Shown in pieces: positions 1 to 7,287 of a stretch of 64,000 bases of DNA. Below the pieces are notes generated by a model that had not been told where the DNA came from, ran no database searches, and worked only from the letters and a program-made list of their open reading frames with translations. Source of the DNA: Caldilineaceae bacterium (GTDB taxonomy: Bacteria > Chloroflexota > Anaerolineae > Caldilineales > Caldilineaceae); the NCBI GenBank assembly GCA_022842065.1, contig JALHQH010000029.1, positions 1-64,000 of the forward strand, written 5' to 3'. Each line of letters starts with the position of its first letter. The stretch's first letter is position 1. The position numbers were made by a program, and so were the translations under genes.

Positions 1-917
1 CAGTAGCGTGATAATATCCATCTGGAGCTTTCCTGTTTGCTAGATTTCCAATGTGAGAGTTGAAAACCTATCTTACTCGAAAGCTCCTTTTCTGCCTCAT
101 TTTGGCGAAGGTATTGATAACCCGATCCCAATCGGCGGCTTTCTGCGGTTATACCCTGCCAAATCGATGTATATTCTCCTCTGCTCCACCGATAAAGGAC
201 TGTATGTTCAGTCGTAGCACCGCCACTACCCTCTGCAAGTACGCCCCACTGATAAAGCAACCCCAGTTCGGTTGCCGAGAAGGTGACTGGGGTAAGCTTT
301 GTCGTCAAGGCACTGGTGTAATCGATCTCCTCCCAAGCCGAGCGCCAAATCAGTTCATTCTGTGCCGTAAAAAGTGCCAGACCGAGATAGCCCCGAATTC
401 TATGATCCAGCGTCTCATCATAGAACGGCCGGATCAGATAACTCCATAGGGTTACTTGTTGCCCATCTAGCGCAAAGGAAACGACGGATTGCGTTTGGAC
501 TTCCACGCGCTGTAGGGGAATGATCTGGCCTTTCCCCACTGGGCCAAAGGTTGGTAGGGGTTCGAGTGCTTGCGCCAGCGTGACTTGGCGTTCTGGCGCA
601 AGGCTTTCAACAGGGGTAACAGTGGGTGTGCTGATTTGTATGGGTGACAAGGCTGGTGTTGCGGTTGCCGGGACAATCACGGCCCAGGTTGGGGTTGGCG
701 CGTCCGTTGGCAACGTTGTGCGGGTTGGCGGTACAGTTGCCGTTGGTACCGCGCGGCGCGTCTGGCTTGGTAACGCAGTTGCTTGTGACGTTGTTACCAC
801 CTGTGGTCTGTACGCAGTTGGCGGCGTTGTCTGTCCTTGGGTACAAGCTGCCACTAGAACGAGTAGTAAGCTGACAAAACTGAATATGCCGGTTTTGCCC
901 CAAGTTGTTCTGTGCAT
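1..917 (-). CDS. Lipoprotein with Thr/Pro-rich linker (3' end outside window)
   Basis: The frame is open from an ATG at 917 down to the window edge, about 305 residues with no stop, so the C-terminus is missing. Residues 11-24 are hydrophobic and end in a lipobox (V-A-A-C, Cys25), which predicts a lipid-anchored exported protein. Residues 26 to about 105 are a Thr/Pro/Ala-rich low-complexity linker, as in many Chloroflexota surface lipoproteins. The remainder looks like a beta-rich globular domain that I do not recognise. It lies 28 nt downstream of the zinc-ribbon gene on the same strand, so the two are probably cotranscribed. Function unknown. Confidence 0.8.
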   Translation of the reverse strand, partial: MHRTTWGKTGIFSFVSLLLVLVAACTQGQTTPPTAYRPQVVTTSQATALPSQTRRAVPTATVPPTRTTLPTDAPTPTWAVIVPATATPALSPIQISTPTVTPVESLAPERQVTLAQALEPLPTFGPVGKGQIIPLQRVEVQTQSVVSFALDGQQVTLWSYLIRPFYDETLDHRIRGYLGLALFTAQNELIWRSAWEEIDYTSALTTKLTPVTFSATELGLLYQWGVLAEGSGGATTEHTVLYRWSRGEYTSIWQGITAESRRLGSGYQYLRQNEAEKELSSKIGFQLSHWKSSKQESSRWILSRY

Positions 918-945
918 CTGGTCTGTTTTTGCTCTTTGTCCCTGG

Positions 946-1176
946 CTAACAAGTCCACGTCATCTGGCAATCTTCACACATATATTGCACCTTGGCCGGC
1001 CCGGTGTCAACGACTTCCGCAAAGTCATTGCGCTTGATCCCTGTCCGCTCATAACATTCAGGGCAAAAGCGGCCAGTTAGTTCATCACGCTTGATCGTTA
1101 AATGGCAATGCCGACAGCGGATGCGATCTTTCGGCGGCGGCAACAGCAGTAGATTACGGTGTTTGCAAGAATTCAT
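946..1176 (-). CDS. Small zinc-ribbon protein
   Basis: A 76-residue protein with three Cys-x2-Cys knuckles (CRHC, CPEC, CEDC) and a final Cys, which suggests one or two structural zinc sites. The chosen ATG at 1176 sits 6 bases after a perfect TATAAT on the same strand (1188-1183), so the message could be leaderless. An in-frame upstream start at 1212 would lie inside the palindromic element and is less likely. It may be a small regulatory or RNA/DNA-binding zinc protein; the actual role is unknown. First gene of a probable two-gene unit with the lipoprotein. Confidence 0.72.
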   Translation of the reverse strand: MNSCKHRNLLLLPPPKDRIRCRHCHLTIKRDELTGRFCPECYERTGIKRNDFAEVVDTGPAKVQYMCEDCQMTWTC

Positions 1177-1183
1177 GGCTCTA

Positions 1184-1250
1184 TTATACTTGGCTCTGCC
1201 ATAAATTAACATTTCTACACGAGTAAAAATGTTAATTTATGGCAACCGCT
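1184..1250 (-). repeat. Palindromic promoter element, copy 1
   Basis: A perfect 17-bp inverted repeat (1198-1214 with 1227-1243, 12-nt loop) flanked by conserved sequence. Read on the minus strand, the element ends in CAGAGCCAAG and then overlaps a TATAAT box (1188-1183) pointing into the zinc-ribbon gene. The same arrangement recurs near 9184, 15143 and 50424. It could be an operator-promoter or a mobile palindrome that carries a promoter. Confidence 0.75.
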
Positions 1251-1263
1251 TGTCCGATTTTGT

Positions 1264-2244
1264 TCACCCATACCGGGCTAAATAGCGTTGACAACGCACG
1301 AGCGCACGGTCGATTCTGGCGCGGCCCGCCGAAAAATGGTCCATGGTTGGCCAGTTTAAGACCCAGCGGATGATGCGTAACCCCCGTTCAACCATAAAGG
1401 CATCAATCACCGCCGCGTGATCTGGTAATCCTCGCACTTGCTGATAACCGGCAAGAAACGCTTGGCGCAAGGGCAGGGCGTCGGGCACATCATCAAAATA
1501 GGTGAGGGTAATCGCCAGATCATAACTGTAGGGGGCAAACTGACAATCATCAAAGTCGAGGATGCCCAACTGCCCGTGATCGTTGACACAATTGTGAAAA
1601 TGTAAGTCACTATGGATCAGGCCAAAGTTTTCGTTCACATCAACCTGGTCAATGATGCCGGCGACCTGGCTGGCAGCTTTTGCACATAGTGCCTGTTCGG
1701 CTGGCGTAAGCATGACCTGTGCTTGGGGTACCTTGGTCTCCCAGTCACCGATGCCGTACCAATTCGTGCGTTCGCGTTCGCTCGTTGCCAGTAGGTGAAA
1801 GGTATCGGCATGATTGTGCAACTGCGCCATCAGTGCGCCCAACCGCTCGATCAGCGCCGCGTCATAGTTCGCGCCAACAATCTGGCCTGGCACCCACCGG
1901 AAAAGCACCACTTGTCGTCCTTCGGGCACGCCTGGCGTGGCAATGGTTTGCACCAACGCGCCATCAACTGTGGCAAGTGGTGTCGGCACGATCAGTGTCG
2001 TCTCCTGGCGTAATGCTGCCAACCAGGCAAGTTCATCGGCAATCGCTGCTGGCGACCAGCCGGGTGAATGAATGCGTAAGGCGTAACGGCCCGTTGGATT
2101 ATCTACTCGAAAGACCGTATTCCCTGAATCGGCGATAAAGGTCAGTTTCGCCGCGGTGAGCCCATAGTGATGCAAGGCCGCCTGCCCGAGCGTTTTGAGG
2201 CGCTGGTGTTGGCTGCGCCGTGAGAGTTGGCTAAAGGGTTTCAT
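1264..2244 (-). CDS. Aminoglycoside phosphotransferase-family kinase (APH/choline kinase fold)
   Basis: A 326-residue phosphotransferase. It carries the catalytic-loop motif H-S-D-L-H-x-H-N around residue 212 (HxDxxxxN, catalytic Asp) and the metal-binding motif LDFDD about 20 residues later, both hallmarks of the APH/SrkA/homoserine kinase-II superfamily. The family phosphorylates hydroxyls of small molecules or proteins; the substrate cannot be told from sequence. The ATG at 2244 lies 19 nt after the AhpD-like gene, so the two probably form an operon. A link to oxidative stress, as for the Ser/Thr kinase SrkA, is only a contextual guess. Confidence 0.85.
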   Translation of the reverse strand: MKPFSQLSRRSQHQRLKTLGQAALHHYGLTAAKLTFIADSGNTVFRVDNPTGRYALRIHSPGWSPAAIADELAWLAALRQETTLIVPTPLATVDGALVQTIATPGVPEGRQVVLFRWVPGQIVGANYDAALIERLGALMAQLHNHADTFHLLATSERERTNWYGIGDWETKVPQAQVMLTPAEQALCAKAASQVAGIIDQVDVNENFGLIHSDLHFHNCVNDHGQLGILDFDDCQFAPYSYDLAITLTYFDDVPDALPLRQAFLAGYQQVRGLPDHAAVIDAFMVERGLRIIRWVLNWPTMDHFSAGRARIDRALVRCQRYLARYG

Positions 2245-2263
2245 GCGCGTTCTTCTGCCTACT

Positions 2264-2809
2264 TCATGTGGCTGCTGTACTATCTTCTAATTCGACTCCC
2301 AGCCCATCGGCAATCCGATTGACAAAGGCAAAGTAGGCGGTGATTGCGCAAATATCGTGGATGGCGCGGTCATCAAAGGCCACCGTGCGCAAGGCGTCAA
2401 CATCGGCGGCGGTAATAGCGCTTGGTGTCCGGGTGAGCTTGACCGCATAATCTAACATTGCCCGATCGGCTGGGCTGAGTTCGGCACTAGTGTAATCAGC
2501 GTTGAGGGCCATGAGCAACTGGGTTTGATCAGCCTCGCTCGTACCTTGTGCAGCTAGCAATCGACGGAGACCCGCTCCGTGATGGTGCCGTCAGTAGTGA
2601 CACTCGTTGATCGCCGAGATGGTCACTGCGATCATTTCGCGCTGCACCCGGCTCAACGGTCCCCGTTTGTGCATCAGGCTGACATAGAGATCATAGTGGT
2701 GGCGCATCACCGCGGCATGGACGCGGTGGATCTGGATGATATTATCGCGATCCGGCAGCCGTTCCGCTTCGGTCAACGCTGCTTCGGGGTGGTAAGCAAT
2801 AAAGGCCAT
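2264..2809 (-). CDS. AhpD-like peroxidase-related protein, probable selenoprotein (in-frame UGA)
   Basis: Reading through UGA 2593-2591 gives one 181-residue protein of the carboxymuconolactone decarboxylase/AhpD family. The N-terminal part ends Cys70-His-Tyr and the UGA is residue 73, followed by R-H-H-H, so the family CxxC-x3-H redox site becomes C70-x-x-U73-x3-H77. The C-terminal part continues in the same frame with typical family sequence (LDYAVKLTR, AYFAFVNRIADGLGVEL). The start ATG at 2809 has AAAGGA upstream. A hairpin after the UGA has bacterial SECIS geometry. The family acts as thiol- or selenol-dependent peroxidase. Alternatives are a nonsense mutation or sequencing error; position and hairpin favour Sec. 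Confidence 0.82.
2556..2593 (-). promoter_or_regulatory. Candidate bacterial SECIS element of the AhpD-like gene
   Basis: Starting at UGA (2593-2591), a 6-bp stem ACGGAG/CTCCGT closes a 5-nt loop CGGGT that begins 16 nt after the UGA. The stem extends below a one-base bulge by ATC/GAT and then GCA/TGC. A G lies within the first two loop positions. Distance, loop size and loop G fit the published bacterial SECIS model. It lies inside the coding region, as expected for bacteria. Confidence 0.7.
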
Positions 2810-2985
2810 CAGGATTTCCTTTGTTTTGTAGTGATTTAAGGTTGCGCCCTACCTGTCGGAGCACAGTGGCATCTGCTCCGATTATAGTGCAAGCTAAAGC
2901 AATCATAGATAGCAAATCAACAAGATCTCACACATTCGTCCCGTAGGGACGGTTGACCTTAGCCTCAAGAATAGATTGTCTACGC

Positions 2986-3765
2986 TCAAGGCCCCGCCGG
3001 AAATTGAGCGCGACCGTTGACCGTACCATTCTCAACATGCGCGATGTTGCTATCAACTAGCTGATTCCCATAAGTGTCCGTAACACGGAACTGGTAAGGC
3101 CCTGGCCCCATGCCGGGGTTGGTCTGGACAAAGTAGTTATAGTCGGTGCGTGCCACCGGTACCCATGCACTGCCATCGTAGTACTCCACCTGCGCAATCG
3201 GATTGCGATGATTGCGGATCTGGACCGCGGTCCACCATTGATTGCTGCCATCCTTGAAGTGATAGCTGATCGGGTCGGTCAACGCAGGACTGATTACTTG
3301 CCAACTGATGGCTACGCGTCCCAGCACGGGATCGGCGATTTGGGCAAAGGCTTCTTGGCTCAGATCCAGATGACCAGCCTGACACTCGGGGCAAAGATCG
3401 ACAATCCGTACCGTGACGCTGCCGCTGGGACCGGTGACGCGCACATAGGCCCCACAGACCGCGGCCGTGTCGTATTCCACCGCGTTCATCGCCGCCACCA
3501 TCAAATCCGCAGGTGACGGGTCAAAGAGACAGGCCCCAGCCCCCGTCGCGCCGTAATAGGTGGCAAGCCCTTGGTGCGTGGGGTTGACGGCGACGGTAGC
3601 AGCTGCGGTCACAATGATCGGTAGCCAGACGGTCTGCCCGGTTGGCGTTTGTGCACGAACTGGTGGACTCGGCCATAGCACGCTGATCGCCAGCAAAATT
3701 GGTAAGCACCAGCCCCGTTTACGATCTACAGTTGCCCAACTTGATCGAATGAGCGTACGATTCAT
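2986..3765 (-). CDS. Secreted bacterial expansin-like protein (EXLX type)
   Basis: A 259-residue protein with a signal peptide (hydrophobic run LPILLAISVL, likely cleavage after VRA at residue 38). The first domain is a double-psi beta-barrel of RlpA/expansin type (GLATYYG, DLCPECQAGHLDLS, with the usual catalytic-like Asp). The second is a CBM63-like domain (VQIRNHRNPIAQVEYY and further aromatic residues). Bacterial expansins such as YoaJ loosen cellulose or peptidoglycan non-enzymatically. The 38-residue leader plus roughly 200-residue mature length suits the family. Start ATG at 3765; stands alone. Confidence 0.85.
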   Translation of the reverse strand: MNRTLIRSSWATVDRKRGWCLPILLAISVLWPSPPVRAQTPTGQTVWLPIIVTAAATVAVNPTHQGLATYYGATGAGACLFDPSPADLMVAAMNAVEYDTAAVCGAYVRVTGPSGSVTVRIVDLCPECQAGHLDLSQEAFAQIADPVLGRVAISWQVISPALTDPISYHFKDGSNQWWTAVQIRNHRNPIAQVEYYDGSAWVPVARTDYNYFVQTNPGMGPGPYQFRVTDTYGNQLVDSNIAHVENGTVNGRAQFPAGP

Positions 3766-3800
3766 CTATCACTTTGCCTAGCTTTGCTTATGCCAACAAC

Positions 3801-4046
3801 TCAACGCCGGTTGCGGGGATGGTTTTTGGCGGTACGCTCATTGCCATGTTTGTAATTACCCGTGAGCCGGGCCATCAATTGTTGTGCATCCGCGTCGGTT
3901 CCGTCCTCAACATCTTGCCGAAAATCGGCGGCGTCCGTGCCGCGCAGCGTGGTGGCCAGGCGACCGTGATGTAAGATTTCCACGTCGCCATTCTTCCTTG
4001 CCCGGTAGGTAAAGCCAAGATCACCCTCTATTGCTTGTTCACTCAC
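3801..4046 (-). CDS. Small conserved-looking hypothetical protein
   Basis: An 81-residue protein starting at GTG 4046. It contains a compact N-terminal part (FTYRARKNGDVEILHHGR, LRGTDAADF) that looks like a single folded domain, then an acidic helix and a basic C-terminal tail. I recall similar short proteins in Chloroflexota and cyanobacteria but know no function. No signal peptide or membrane segment. It lies between the expansin gene and the 153-bp MITE. Confidence 0.62.
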   Translation of the reverse strand: MSEQAIEGDLGFTYRARKNGDVEILHHGRLATTLRGTDAADFRQDVEDGTDADAQQLMARLTGNYKHGNERTAKNHPRNRR

Positions 4047-4072
4047 GCTTGTCCCCTGTGTGATTAAATCAG

Positions 4073-4225
4073 CTATACTGAAGTCAAGTTGAGAACCGGC
4101 GTTTTGCTGGCTAACGGGATCGCGTGCGTCGCACTGACCGCCAACTGTTTCCAGTCCGCTAGATTCTTTGGTCAGTGCGACGCACGCTGACCGAAACTAG
4201 GGGTCTCATTCTGATTTGAGTATAG
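4073..4225. mobile_element. 153-bp MITE, copy A
   Basis: Near-identical to 52640-52792 (I count two substitutions in the body). The ends form an inverted repeat of about 25 bp (CTATACTGAAGTCAAGTTGA against the complement CTATACTCAAATCAGAATGA). The middle holds an 18-bp perfect hairpin (4122-4139 with 4170-4187, 30-nt loop). There is no coding potential, so it is a non-autonomous element. It begins 26 nt upstream of the GTG of the small gene ending at 3801 and ends 32 nt from the truncated DUF6155 fragment. Confidence 0.85.
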
Positions 4226-4257
4226 CTATGTGCTTGTGCGTGTCAACTTACCTTTAG

Positions 4258-4395
4258 TCAGTCAGCAAAGGTCGAATGATAGTACTCTTTGACGCCATCA
4301 AACTTGGTAAAGAAGTGGAGAATATCGCTAACAAGCTCCGTCTGCGATTTGGTTTCGAGCTGTTTGCGTAGCTCGCGTGTGGTGAGTTTGCTCAT
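4258..4395 (-). pseudogene. DUF6155-like N-terminal fragment
   Basis: A 45-residue frame whose ATG (4395) overlaps the TGA of the upstream kinase gene (ATGA), so it would be translationally coupled. The sequence SKLTTRELRKQLETKSQTEL followed by DILHFF and VKEYY resembles the N-terminus of DUF6155 proteins, which I recall as considerably longer. The frame stops just before the MITE at 4225, so the rest of the gene may have been lost when DNA was inserted or deleted there. It could instead be a genuine short protein. Confidence 0.45.
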
Positions 4396-4913
4396 GGTGA
4401 TTGTTCCTCGAGTTCATGTACGAGTCGCAGAACCGTCGCCACGACTGCCGCGCGATCAGCACTGGTATCGATCTCGTGATCGGCCATTCTGCGCAACAGC
4501 GGCTCGACAGTTTCATGCAAATCCAGCACACGCGCCACTTCGTCGGGCTGTTTGCCATAGGAATTATTTGTCCGCGTCTGCAAGCGTTCAATGATGACAG
4601 GGATTGGCGCGCTAAGCAGGATGACAAGGTCAAACTGGGCTAGGAACTTGCCCATATTGGCCGCACAACCACTCAGAAACAGGAGGTCGCCATCCGTGGC
4701 GGATAAGAGGGCTTGGATACTATCCTCACGCCAGACCCAATCTCTGTCCGCTGCCACCGGCGACCCTGGCGTGCCGTCGTCGCTGCTGACCGCCACCCAT
4801 TCAGAATACTCATCACCATCTGCATCCACGGCCGTGTAGCCGCAGGCCGCCAAGTCATTGATCACCGTGGACTTGCCGGTGCCCGACATGCCGGTTAAAA
4901 GGATTCGTTTCAT
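4392..4913 (-). CDS. P-loop nucleotide/shikimate-kinase-like protein (AAA_18 type)
   Basis: A 173-residue small kinase. The N-terminus is a Walker A loop, GMSGTGKST (residues 8-16), after a beta strand. It is followed by DADGDEYSEW, a typical acceptor-binding region, and FDLVILLSAP with an Arg-rich lid (ERLQTR). It resembles dephospho-CoA/adenylate/shikimate kinase-like orphans annotated only as AAA-family ATPase; the acceptor is unknown. ATG at 4913. Its stop overlaps the DUF6155-like start by 4 nt. Confidence 0.78.
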   Translation of the reverse strand: MKRILLTGMSGTGKSTVINDLAACGYTAVDADGDEYSEWVAVSSDDGTPGSPVAADRDWVWREDSIQALLSATDGDLLFLSGCAANMGKFLAQFDLVILLSAPIPVIIERLQTRTNNSYGKQPDEVARVLDLHETVEPLLRRMADHEIDTSADRAAVVATVLRLVHELEEQSP

Positions 4914-5046
4914 TTGTTTACCTAAGACGCCCGTAAAGCCCCTGGTTTTAACTATGGGGATGTAAGGGCGCAGACGGTACTCCGACTGGACGTTACTGTC
5001 AATAGAACGGATTTGCTAAATGCACGCAATATGTTACAATACGTGC

Positions 5047-5229
5047 ATGGAATACCAAACAATGCGTGTCTGGAAAGACACCCTAAAGAAGCTGCGCTAT
5101 ATCTATGCTGCGACTGGCGAAAGCATGATATGCATCGTTGACCGTCTCGCCACAGAGGAACTTGAAAGAATTAAAAATGCAGATCGTCAAGACGTACAAG
5201 TTCAAGCTCTATCGCGCGAAAAAGAATAA
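5047..5229 (+). CDS. Ribbon-helix-helix-like protein associated with TnpB
   Basis: A 60-residue protein (ATG 5047) with the pattern VWKDTLKKLRYIYAATGESM followed by DRLATEELER, matching small RHH/antitoxin-like proteins that often precede tnpB. Its 3' end overlaps tnpB by 53 nt in another frame. It may regulate the element. The ATG sits in the right arm of the left-end hairpin, so translation and hairpin folding could interfere. Confidence 0.62.
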   Translation: MEYQTMRVWKDTLKKLRYIYAATGESMICIVDRLATEELERIKNADRQDVQVQALSREKE

Positions 5230-6340
5230 GCACCTGCACCAGCAGATCAACATCAGTGGGCTGATTTGGAACCACTGTATTGCCTTGCACCGCAGATACT
5301 ACCGCTTGTTCGGCACGAGCTTGAACGCATATGCCCTGATGAAACACATCGCCAAGCTGAAGAAGTTGCCTAAGTATAGCCATTGGAATCTCGTCGGTAG
5401 CCAAGCTGTACAAGATGTCGTACAGCGCATCGACAAAGCCTACAAGCTGTTCTTTGGCAACCTCAAGCGCAAGGTAAAGACTTCGCCCCCAGGTTTTAAG
5501 AAGGTTAAGAAGTATAGCAGCTTCACGCTGAAACAAGCTGGCTGGAAGTTGCTTGACGATAACAAAATCAAGATCCAAGGGATTGTTTATAAGTTCAGCA
5601 AGTCCCGCGACATTCCCACCCAGAGGGTACCCGACATCAAGACTGTCACCATCAAGCGTGATAGTCTTGGCAATTTCTGGCTGTACTTTGTCGTCGATGA
5701 AGAAATCGACCCAAGTAACCGTATCCTGACAGGTAACAGCGCAGGATTCGACTTTGGTCTGAAGGTGTTCCTCAAATCGTCGTACGATAAAGACATTGAA
5801 AGTCCGCTGTACTATCGTGAAGCAATGGCAGAACTGAAGCAAGCGAACCGCAAACTTTCCAGCAAGGTCAAGCTGTCCAACAACTGGCGCAAGGCAAAAG
5901 CGAACGTTGCCCGCATCTATCAGACGGTAGTTAACAAGCGCCGCGATTGGTTCTTTAAGCTGGCTCATGACTTGACGGATAAGTACGACCAACTGTTCTT
6001 TGAGGACCTCGCCATGAAGGGGATGCAAGCCCTTTGGGGGCGTAAGATAGGCGACCTTGCCCGATCTGAATTCATGGAGATCCTCAAATACGTTGCAGCC
6101 ACTAAGGGCAAAGTTGTGCATCTGATCAGCCGTTTCTATCCATCGTCTAAAACTTGTTCTGACTGCGGATACGTATACAAAGAGCTAAAACTTTCAGAGC
6201 GCCGTTGGGCTTGCAAGGGTTGTGGAGTCATCCACGACCGGGATCTTAACGCCGCTCTAAACATTCATAGAGAAGGGGCATCTTCTCTTAGGGTAGGCAC
6301 TGTCAGACCTGCTTTGCAGGCAAGTGCTGTTGGAGCCTAG
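5177..6340 (+). CDS. tnpB: TnpB RNA-guided nuclease, IS605/IS1341 family
   Basis: A 387-residue TnpB. The start at 5177 (MQIVKTYKFKLY) matches the usual TnpB N-terminus; an in-frame start at 5138 would add 13 atypical residues. The split RuvC site is present: Asp in GFDFGLK, Glu in FFEDLA and Asp in HDRDLNAA. The zinc finger CSDCG...CKGCG is intact. TnpB proteins are omega-RNA-guided DNA endonucleases that help retain the transposon after excision. All catalytic residues are present and the length is full, so the nuclease is probably functional. Confidence 0.92.
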   Translation: MQIVKTYKFKLYRAKKNKHLHQQINISGLIWNHCIALHRRYYRLFGTSLNAYALMKHIAKLKKLPKYSHWNLVGSQAVQDVVQRIDKAYKLFFGNLKRKVKTSPPGFKKVKKYSSFTLKQAGWKLLDDNKIKIQGIVYKFSKSRDIPTQRVPDIKTVTIKRDSLGNFWLYFVVDEEIDPSNRILTGNSAGFDFGLKVFLKSSYDKDIESPLYYREAMAELKQANRKLSSKVKLSNNWRKAKANVARIYQTVVNKRRDWFFKLAHDLTDKYDQLFFEDLAMKGMQALWGRKIGDLARSEFMEILKYVAATKGKVVHLISRFYPSSKTCSDCGYVYKELKLSERRWACKGCGVIHDRDLNAALNIHREGASSLRVGTVRPALQASAVGA

Positions 6341-6374
6341 AATCCCAGGCATTTATGCCTGGGGAGTATGTCAA
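6290..6374 (+). ncRNA. Candidate omega RNA (reRNA) 3' scaffold
   Basis: The end of tnpB and its 3' flank fold into consecutive hairpins: GCACT/AGTGC enclosing CCTGC-TTT-GCAGG (about 6304-6333), then CCCAGGCAT/ATGCCTGGG (6344-6363), ending GAGTATGTCAA. In this group the right end is transcribed as the guide RNA scaffold, with the guide taken from DNA just outside, here the 3' end of the SDR gene. The 5' boundary is inferred. Confidence 0.55.
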
Positions 6375-7124
6375 CTATTTCAGCAACATCCCACCATCGA
6401 CCACCAGATCAATCCCCGTAATATAGGACGCCGCATCAGAGAGTAAAAATAGCGCAGCATTTGCGATCTCCTCTGGGTTGGCGACGCGGCCTAGGGGCAC
6501 ATGAGATCCCACCGCAGCTACCTTTTCCGGCGTATCCCAACGGCCTTGCAAGGGGGTCAGCGTCGGGCCTGGAAAGATGGCATTGGAACGAATGCCCTCG
6601 GCGGCAAGCTGCATGGCCAATGAGCGTGACATCGCCGCCACGCCCGCCTTGGCTGTGGAATAGGCATCCTGTGGCAATGGGTCACCGCGCAAACATTGGA
6701 TGGTCGAAAAGTGGACCATCGCCCCGCCGCCCGCCTGGCGCTGATAGGGCACGACGGCGCGGACCGTGTGCACCATCGACTTGAGATTGATGTTAAATAC
6801 CTGGTCCCAAATTGCCAAATCCATTTCCAGCAGCGATTGATCGCGGCCAAACCACAATACGCCGGCCACATTCGCCAGGTAGTCAATTCGACCAAATTTT
6901 GCCGCCGCATCATGCACCGCCGCCTGCACAAACGCTTCGTCCGTGAGATCGCCCTGTGCATAGGTGCAGCACTCGCTCTCCGCACTGTTGTCAGGTCGTG
7001 GCTTGATATCGATCATCAGGACGGCACCGCCGGATGCCAAAATCCGCTGGGCAATCGCATACCCCATCCCACCACCCGCACCGGTGACCACGGCCACCCG
7101 GTTGCGAAAATCATAGGTAATCAT
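6375..7124 (-). CDS. Short-chain dehydrogenase/reductase (SDR, classical)
   Basis: A 249-residue NAD(P)-dependent oxidoreductase. It has the cofactor motif TGAGGGMG (TGxxxGxG) near residue 13, LANVAG (NNAG equivalent), and the catalytic Ser and Y-S-T-A-K (YxxxK). The C-terminus ITGIDLVVDGGMLLK is typical of FabG-like SDRs. Acidic residues after beta-2 (MIDIKPRPD) suggest NAD(H) preference. The start at 7124 has AAGGAG upstream; an in-frame start at 7172 lacks one. Substrate unknown. The right end of the TnpB element touches its stop codon. Confidence 0.9.
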   Translation of the reverse strand: MITYDFRNRVAVVTGAGGGMGYAIAQRILASGGAVLMIDIKPRPDNSAESECCTYAQGDLTDEAFVQAAVHDAAAKFGRIDYLANVAGVLWFGRDQSLLEMDLAIWDQVFNINLKSMVHTVRAVVPYQRQAGGGAMVHFSTIQCLRGDPLPQDAYSTAKAGVAAMSRSLAMQLAAEGIRSNAIFPGPTLTPLQGRWDTPEKVAAVGSHVPLGRVANPEEIANAALFLLSDAASYITGIDLVVDGGMLLK

Positions 7125-7287
7125 TGTTCTCCTTGTTGTTTGTTCGCCTGTGCGTAGTGATGTGCAAAGCAAAAAATGGTATATTTTGCTCTACTTTACC
7201 ACAAAAACCACCTCGCAAAAACTTAAATTACCCATCATTGGGCGGCTGTTGTCGTTTATTGTACCGTGGTCACCCCTGTAACTCTCA

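Larger units (their letters stand above)
5020..6374 (+). mobile_element. IS200/IS605-group element carrying only TnpB (IS1341-like)
   Basis: The left side has a subterminal hairpin (ATGCACG/CGTGCAT, 5020-5048). The right end has CCCAGGCAT/ATGCCTGGG (6344-6363) followed by GGAGTATGTCAA, the classic right end of IS605/IS1341 elements. Between them are a small RHH gene and tnpB; there is no tnpA (Y1 transposase), so movement would need TnpA in trans. The right end at about 6374 abuts the stop codon of the SDR gene (6375-6377). The exact left boundary is uncertain and may lie slightly upstream. Confidence 0.8.

Noticed and set aside
2591..2593. UGA in the AhpD-like gene as simple frameshift or split gene.
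   Set aside because: The frame is the same on both sides and the UGA aligns with a redox Cys, so no frameshift is needed.
5171..6121. Minus-strand frame of 316 residues.
   Set aside because: Antisense shadow of tnpB, which has intact catalytic motifs.
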